Source: Ruminococcaceae bacterium UBA1691
Lineage (GTDB): Bacteria > Bacillota > Clostridia > Oscillospirales > Acutalibacteraceae
Direction of reading: 5' to 3'
DNA length: 17,603 nt
Assembly: GCA_002320555.1 (NCBI GenBank)
Contig: DCJV01000063.1
Coordinates: 1 to 17,603, forward strand
The position numbers and the translations under genes were made by a program. The notes under the pieces are model-generated. The model was not told the DNA's origin. It did not search any database and saw only the letters and a list, made by a program, of their open reading frames with translations. This document shows positions 13,162-17,603 of the stretch, in pieces (the stretch's first letter is position 1; each line of letters starts with the position of its first letter).

Positions 13162-14027
13162 TCAGTCTCCCCCTCTCTCCGCTTTAGCCGCAGAAGCTCC
13201 TCCCTGCCCTGCGCAACGGTATAGACGCTGTCGCTGACGGGGAAGCCGCGCTTTTTCAGCTCCATGAAAATACGGGTTACCTGCGGGACGTTAAGCCCCA
13301 TTTTAACAAGCTCGTCCCCACGTGAATAGACCTCCGGAACCGAGCCGTACATGGCAAGATGCGCATGGTTCATGACGAGCACCTTTGTTGCAAGACGCGC
13401 CACATCCTCCATGCTGTGTGATACAAGTAAGACAGTGCTGCCCGTCTCCCGTTGATAATTTTTAACAAGCTCTAAAATGGTGTCGCGCCCGCGCGGATCA
13501 AGGCCGGCCGTCGGCTCGTCGAGAATGAGCACTTCCGGCTCCATCGCCATCACGCCTGCGATGGCGGTGCGGCGTTTTTCCCCACCGGAGAGATCGAACG
13601 GAGACTTTTTGAAATAGTCCTCCCTAAGCCCGACGAACTGCGCGGCACGACGCACGCGCCTGTCGATCTCATCCTCGCTCAGGCCCATGTTTTTCGGGCC
13701 AAAGGCGATATCGGCATAGACCGTCGATTCAAAGAGCTGGTATTCCGGATATTGAAAGCAGAGCCCCACACGAAAGCGCACGCTTCTCAGCTTCGCCTTA
13801 TCCGCCCAAACATCCTCCCCGTCGAGAAGGACCATCCCGGAGGTGGGCTGCAGCAGACCGTTGAAATGCTGGATCAGCGTTGATTTTCCGGAACCCGTGT
13901 GCCCGATGACGCCGACAAGCTCTCCCCGCTCGATGGCAAAGGAGACATCCTCCACGGCCGCAACCTCAAACGGGGTGCCCCGCCCATAGCGGTATGTTAC
14001 GTTTTTTGCCTCTAATACAACGGACAC
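13155..14027 (-). CDS. ecfA2: ECF transporter ATP-binding protein EcfA2
   Basis: The 290-aa ATPase has Walker A GHTGSGKST (42-50), Q-loop FQYPEYQLFE (Q92), signature LSGGE (146-150), and Walker B VLILDEP with catalytic E171, followed by AGLDPRGR and the switch His in LLVSHSMED. The QYPEYQLFE sequence and LSGGE are typical of EcfA2 rather than EcfA1. The start is GTG 14027, with GGGGG about 8 nt upstream. It is the second gene of the ecfA1-ecfA2-ecfT set and forms the heterodimeric ATPase with EcfA1 on the inner face of the membrane. Confidence 0.96.
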   Translation of the reverse strand: MSVVLEAKNVTYRYGRGTPFEVAAVEDVSFAIERGELVGVIGHTGSGKSTLIQHFNGLLQPTSGMVLLDGEDVWADKAKLRSVRFRVGLCFQYPEYQLFESTVYADIAFGPKNMGLSEDEIDRRVRRAAQFVGLREDYFKKSPFDLSGGEKRRTAIAGVMAMEPEVLILDEPTAGLDPRGRDTILELVKNYQRETGSTVLLVSHSMEDVARLATKVLVMNHAHLAMYGSVPEVYSRGDELVKMGLNVPQVTRIFMELKKRGFPVSDSVYTVAQGREELLRLKRREGETEC

Positions 14028-14044
14028 TTACGATTCCCCCAAAA

Positions 14045-14079
14045 CAGACTTCAGATATCAGGCAACAGACGGCAGAATA
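14045..14079. repeat. CAGANNT heptamer array between ecfA1 and ecfA2
   Basis: Five contiguous heptamers start at 14045, 14052, 14059, 14066 and 14073, each beginning CAGA or CAGG, with exact 7-bp phase. The array ends directly at the ecfA1 stop codon (14080) and fills most of the spacer. Confidence 0.75.
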
Positions 14080-14928
14080 TTAAAGGCGGAGCACAGACGT
14101 GAGCGCGTCCACGCATTCCTCAACGGTCAGGATATCCTCCGGAAGCCCAAAACCGTCCTGGTTCAGCAGATCGGCCAATTCTGCGGCCTGCGGGACATCC
14201 AGCCCCACACGCTTCAATTCTCCCACCCGGGAGAACACCCGGTGCGGTGTGTCATCCATCAGGATCTTCCCGTCGTCCATCACGACAACGCGGCCCGCCT
14301 GCGCCGCTTCGTCCATGAAGTGCGTGATGAGCACAATCGTGATCCCCTGCTCACGGTTCAGGCGGCGGATGGTTTTTATCACCTCCGCACGCCCGCGCGG
14401 ATCGAGCATGGCGGTCGGCTCGTCAAGGACGATGCAGTCCGGGCGCATGGCGATGATGCCCGCGATGGCGACGCGCTGCTTCTGCCCGCCGGAGAGGCGA
14501 TGCGGCTCCTTCTCGCGGAAATCGTACATTTCCACAGCTTTCAGCGCTTCGTCCACCCTCCTGCGGATTTCCTGCGGCGCAACCCCCAGATTTTCCGGGC
14601 CGAAGGCCACGTCCTCTTCGACGATCGTCGCAACGATCTGATTATCTGGATTCTGAAAGACCATGCCCACCGTCTGGCGAATATCGTCCTTTAAATCCTC
14701 GTTTGCCGTATCCATTCCATCCACCAGCACGCGCCCTTCCTCGGGAAGGAGGATCGCATTGCTGAGCTTTGCCAGCGTCGATTTACCAGAGCCGTTGTGT
14801 CCGAGCACAGCAACAAACTCCCCTCTCCGCACGGCAAAATCCAGGTGCTCGATGATGTACGGCAGCGGCGTTTCCGTATCGCCGTCGTAGCGGAAGCTCA
14901 CATTTTGAAATTCAATGATATTGTCCAT
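14080..14928 (-). CDS. ecfA1: ECF transporter ATP-binding protein EcfA1
   Basis: The 282-aa protein starts at ATG 14928, preceded by GAAGGA at 7 nt; an in-frame TTG further upstream lies in that site. Walker A is GHNGSGKST (43-51), the Q-loop FQNPDNQIVA (Q92), the signature LSGGQ (145-149), and Walker B IVLDEP with E170, followed by AMLDPRGR and the switch His in LITHFMDEA. The NPDNQ and LSGGQ sequences mark it as EcfA1. With EcfA2 and EcfT it powers uptake of small nutrients delivered by S components encoded elsewhere. Confidence 0.96.
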   Translation of the reverse strand: MDNIIEFQNVSFRYDGDTETPLPYIIEHLDFAVRRGEFVAVLGHNGSGKSTLAKLSNAILLPEEGRVLVDGMDTANEDLKDDIRQTVGMVFQNPDNQIVATIVEEDVAFGPENLGVAPQEIRRRVDEALKAVEMYDFREKEPHRLSGGQKQRVAIAGIIAMRPDCIVLDEPTAMLDPRGRAEVIKTIRRLNREQGITIVLITHFMDEAAQAGRVVVMDDGKILMDDTPHRVFSRVGELKRVGLDVPQAAELADLLNQDGFGLPEDILTVEECVDALTSVLRL

Positions 14929-14973
14929 GTATTCGTCCTTCAATCACTGAAATAAGAGACCTAGCGTCCAAAC

Positions 14974-15008
14974 CTGACGTCTGATATCTGGCGTCTGTCA
15001 TCTGTTTT
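14974..15008. repeat. Heptamer array (CTGANNT on plus strand) after the methyltransferase gene
   Basis: Five contiguous heptamers start at 14974, 14981, 14988, 14995 and 15002 on the plus strand, which is CAGANNN on the minus strand. The methyltransferase stop codon (TGA at 15000-14998) lies inside the array, so the last residues of that protein are partly encoded by repeat sequence. Confidence 0.75.
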
Positions 15009-15864
15009 CCCAGATCGCAGTCGCTCCGCAGGGAAGCACCATGTGAGACGCAGAAGCCGGCAGGCCGATTTCGTCGGACGAAACAAGCCCGCCTAAGCGC
15101 GGCTGCACCACCGTGCCGAGGATATACTCCATCACGGCTGGGGAAAGGCCGGTTGTATAGGAATTGACGAGTACCATCAGGGGGTCGTCGGATAAAACGC
15201 CCGCGCACAATTCGACAAAGGAATAGATTTTATCCTCCAGCTTCCACACCTCGCCCGATGGCCCGCGTCCATAGGACGGCGGGTCCATAATGATAATATC
15301 ATAGCGGTGTCCGCGGCGGATTTCCCGCTCGACGAATTTGATACAGTCGTCAACGATCCAGCGCACCGGCCGACCAGCAAGCCCGGAGACCGCCGCATTT
15401 TCCTTCGCCCAGGCGACCATCCCTTTCGATGCGTCCACATGCACGACCTGCGCGCCCGCCTCCAGGCATGCAAGCGTCGCACCGCCCGTATAGGCAAAGA
15501 GGTTCAATACCCTCACGGGACGTCCTGCCGAGCGGATGACGGAACGGACGAGATCCCAGTTGACCGCCTGCTCCGGAAAAAGGCCTGTGTGCTTGAATCC
15601 CATGGTTTTGATGTTGAAGCGAAGCGTATCATAGCCGATCTGCCACACATCGGGGAGCCCTCCGTACACCTCCCACCGCCCGCCGCCTGTAGAGGAGCGC
15701 AGATACCGGGCGTTCGCCTGTTTCCACAGGGGATGCACCCGCGGCGTGCGCCAAATGACCTGCGGGTCGGGGCGGATCAGGGTGACCTTTCCCCACCGCT
15801 CCAGCCGCTCACCGGACGAGCAATCGATCAATTCATAATCCTTCCAGCCGTTTGCAATCCGCAT
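14998..15864 (-). CDS. RlmI/RlmK-like class I SAM-dependent methyltransferase
   Basis: The 288-aa protein has a Rossmann-type methyltransferase core. Motif I is NLFAYTGG (121-128), with the acidic ribose-binding residue D144 in VVHVDASKGM, D172-D173 in motif III, and the catalytic-type DPPSYGRG at 194-201. This arrangement belongs to the family of 23S rRNA (cytosine-C5 or guanine-N2) methyltransferases such as RlmI and RlmK, although the PUA domain of RlmI is not evident in its N-terminal 90 residues. An RNA substrate is inferred. ATG 15864 follows the glmM stop by only 3 nt, and the AAAGG 13 nt upstream lies inside glmM, so translation is probably coupled. Confidence 0.85.
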   Translation of the reverse strand: MRIANGWKDYELIDCSSGERLERWGKVTLIRPDPQVIWRTPRVHPLWKQANARYLRSSTGGGRWEVYGGLPDVWQIGYDTLRFNIKTMGFKHTGLFPEQAVNWDLVRSVIRSAGRPVRVLNLFAYTGGATLACLEAGAQVVHVDASKGMVAWAKENAAVSGLAGRPVRWIVDDCIKFVEREIRRGHRYDIIIMDPPSYGRGPSGEVWKLEDKIYSFVELCAGVLSDDPLMVLVNSYTTGLSPAVMEYILGTVVQPRLGGLVSSDEIGLPASASHMVLPCGATAIWENR

Positions 15865-15867
15865 ATA

Positions 15868-17217
15868 TTAAATTAACCTTTCCCGTACCACCTCGGCAAT
15901 ACTTTCACCGAGCCGTTGAATTTGCGCCTGGTCGCGCCCTTCCAGCATCACCCGCACAAGCGGCTCCGTGCCGGATACGCGCACAAGGACCCGCCCGCTG
16001 TCGCCAAGCTCCTCCTCAGCGGCGGCGATGGCAATTTTAATTTCCTTGTCGCTGTCGAAACGCACCTTGCCGTAATTGGAAACACGGACATTGATCATCA
16101 CCTGCGGGAAGACCTCCATGCAGGCTGCGAGCTCGGAAATCTTCTTCCCGCTGCGCTTCATCACGCCGAGCAGCTGGACGGCTGTGAGCTGTCCGTCGCC
16201 CGTGGTCGCAAAGTCGAGGAAGATGACATGGCCGGACTGCTCACCGCCGATGGAATAGCGGTGCCGAAGCATATGCTCGAGCACATAACGGTCTCCGACC
16301 TTCGTGGTCTTGCACTGGATCCCATTTTTCTCACAGAACTCGAAGAATCCCATATTGCTCATCACCGTGACGACGGCTGCATCCTTGGTAAGCTGCCCGC
16401 GCTGCTTCATGTCGATCGCGCAGATGGCGATGATTTTGTCGCCGTCGATCACACCGCCCTTTTCGTCGATGACGAGCAGCCGGTCTGCATCGCCATCGAA
16501 GGCAAGGCCGATGTCGCAGCCCTGCTCCACGGTGTAAGCCCTGAGCTGCTCGAGATGCGTTGAGCCGCAGCGGTCGTTGATATTCACGCCATTGGGCTCC
16601 GCGCTGACGATATGGCACTCGGCGCCGAGGGTGGTGAACAGCTCCTTCGCCGTGACAGAGGCCGAGCCGTTTGCACAGTCAAGAGCCACTTTAAGCCCAT
16701 CGAAGCGCAGGTTCGTTGTGGAAATGATATGACCGATATAGTCAGAAAGCGCATACTGTGCGCGGGTAACCTTGCCGACGTCGCCGCCCACCTTCACGGG
16801 GGGAACGCGCGCTTCATCGAGGATGATCGCTTCAATCTCCTCCTCGAGTTCGTCCGGCAGCTTGTAACCATCTGATTTAAAAATCTTGATGCCGTTATAT
16901 TCACAGGGGTTATGGCTGGCGGAGATCATGACGCCCGCATCATAGCCGTATTTCGTCACAAGATAGGCAACCGCCGGAGTTGGGACGACGCCTAAGAGCA
17001 GTACATCCGCACCCACGGAACAAAAGCCCGCTGTGAGGGCGGCCTCCAGCATTTCCGAGGAAATACGCGTGTCCATGCCGATGAGGACGCGGGGGCGGGA
17101 ATGGGTGTCATCCGTGAGCACCATGGCGGCTGCACGGCCGATCTTCATGGCAAGCTCGCAGGTCAGTTCGCTATTGGCGACGCCGCGCGCGCCGTCGGTT
17201 CCAAAAAGTCTTCCCAT
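15868..17217 (-). CDS. glmM: Phosphoglucosamine mutase GlmM
   Basis: GlmM converts glucosamine-6-phosphate to glucosamine-1-phosphate on the route to UDP-GlcNAc and peptidoglycan. The 449-aa length is typical. All active-site elements are intact: N-terminal LFGTDGARG, the phosphoserine loop ISASHNP (S101), the Mg2+ loop DGDADR (241-246), the sugar-binding loop GGEQSGH (324-330), and the phosphate-binding RVSGTEPLVRVM (413-424). ATG 17217 is chosen because it gives the canonical MGRLFGTDG start; GGAGG lies 11 nt upstream, and an in-frame TTG at 17235 overlaps that site. It is followed at once by the methyltransferase gene and preceded by ruvB across a repeat-filled spacer. Confidence 0.97.
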   Translation of the reverse strand: MGRLFGTDGARGVANSELTCELAMKIGRAAAMVLTDDTHSRPRVLIGMDTRISSEMLEAALTAGFCSVGADVLLLGVVPTPAVAYLVTKYGYDAGVMISASHNPCEYNGIKIFKSDGYKLPDELEEEIEAIILDEARVPPVKVGGDVGKVTRAQYALSDYIGHIISTTNLRFDGLKVALDCANGSASVTAKELFTTLGAECHIVSAEPNGVNINDRCGSTHLEQLRAYTVEQGCDIGLAFDGDADRLLVIDEKGGVIDGDKIIAICAIDMKQRGQLTKDAAVVTVMSNMGFFEFCEKNGIQCKTTKVGDRYVLEHMLRHRYSIGGEQSGHVIFLDFATTGDGQLTAVQLLGVMKRSGKKISELAACMEVFPQVMINVRVSNYGKVRFDSDKEIKIAIAAAEEELGDSGRVLVRVSGTEPLVRVMLEGRDQAQIQRLGESIAEVVRERLI

Positions 17218-17242
17218 ACGATGAAATACCTCCAAATTTAGT

Positions 17243-17322
17243 TAGATTGTAGATGTCAGATATCAGATTTCAAACGTGGAATTCAGAAGCAAACCTGAAA
17301 GCTGATGTCTGACATCTGATCA
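17243..17322. repeat. Paired, inverted heptamer arrays between ruvB and glmM
   Basis: Five heptamers of the CAGANNT type, the first two beginning TAGA, run from 17243 to 17277. A second array of CTGANNT heptamers runs from 17295 to 17322. The halves are inverted: 17251-17273 can pair with 17295-17317 at about 20 of 23 positions around a 21-nt loop. The array starts inside the ruvB stop codon (TGA, 17322-17320). Confidence 0.75.
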
Positions 17323-17603
17323 CAGCCTTTGCTGCCCTGGCATTTCAAGGCCGAGATGGCGGTAGCCCGCCGGCGTGACGATCCTGCCGCGCGGCGTGCG
17401 GCTTAAGAATCCGATCTGCATCAGATACGGTTCATAAACATCCTCGATCGTGACCGCTTCCTCCCCGATCGCGGCAGCAATCGTCTCAAGCCCCACCGGC
17501 CCGCCGTTATAATTGCGGATCATGGCGGTCAGGAGCAGCCGGTCGACAGAGTCGAGCCCCAGATGGTCGATCTCCATGCGGTCGAGCGCCGCCTGCGCAT
17601 GCT
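17320..17603 (-). CDS. ruvB: Holliday junction helicase RuvB, C-terminal part
   Basis: About 94 residues are visible before the window edge; the N-terminal AAA+ domain is outside. The segment is the small lid end plus the winged-helix DNA-binding domain: LGLDSVDRLLL, GGPVGLETIAAAIGEE, TIEDVYEPYLMQIGFLSRTPRGR and TPAGYRHLG are hallmark RuvB sequences. RuvB drives branch migration of Holliday junctions with RuvA in recombinational repair. The frame continues unbroken to 17603. Stop TGA at 17320. Confidence 0.97.
   Translation of the reverse strand, partial: HAQAALDRMEIDHLGLDSVDRLLLTAMIRNYNGGPVGLETIAAAIGEEAVTIEDVYEPYLMQIGFLSRTPRGRIVTPAGYRHLGLEMPGQQRL

Overview
The window looks like a chromosome segment from an anaerobic low-to-mid GC Gram-positive bacterium, most likely class Clostridia. 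The clues are paired ECF ATPases followed by EcfT and TruA, a CvpA gene next to a DUF5711-type gene, a linked radical SAM/DUF4130 pair, a ClpE-type Hsp100 with an N-terminal zinc finger, and LexA boxes of the Gram-positive GAAC-N4-GTTC type. Every convincing gene lies on the minus strand, so transcription runs from high to low coordinates. The placement is inferred from gene content, not from a database search.

Right part (17603 to about 10314): a tightly packed housekeeping run. In transcription order it holds the 3' end of ruvB, glmM (cell-wall precursor synthesis), an RlmI/RlmK-like methyltransferase, ecfA1, ecfA2 and ecfT (energy module of a vitamin or metal importer), truA (tRNA pseudouridine synthase), and a single-pass membrane beta-propeller-like protein (DUF5711 type). 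Several genes overlap or nearly touch. Four of the wider spacers carry short tandem arrays of a degenerate heptamer, CAGANNT, each starting at or just after a stop codon.

Middle part (10313 to 6089): cvpA, a CDP-alcohol phosphatidyltransferase gene (pgsA-like) and a ClpE-like AAA+ unfoldase. A good sigma-A promoter precedes cvpA. Its predicted transcript starts at a hairpin, continues through a compact four-way-junction fold, then a second copy of the hairpin, before reaching the cvpA ribosome binding site. A third, diverged copy of the hairpin lies just past the cvpA stop.

Left-middle part (6088 to 2324): a stand-alone gene for a zinc-ribbon, single-TM, leucine-rich-repeat (BspA-like) surface protein with its own promoter and long leader. 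It is followed by a two-gene DNA-repair unit, a radical SAM protein with a helix-hairpin-helix tail and a DUF4130 protein. That unit has a near-perfect promoter overlapped by two LexA-box-like palindromes, which points to SOS control.

Left end (2323 to 1): an accessory, partly decayed segment. It holds an unknown ORF interrupted by one in-frame TAG yet still flanked by a perfect promoter and a strong terminator. It also holds a frameshifted gene with an HxxQDxxxH motif seen in zinc-phospholipase-like and toxin domains, and a membrane protein cut by the window edge. The last two could be a relic toxin/immunity pair; this is inference.
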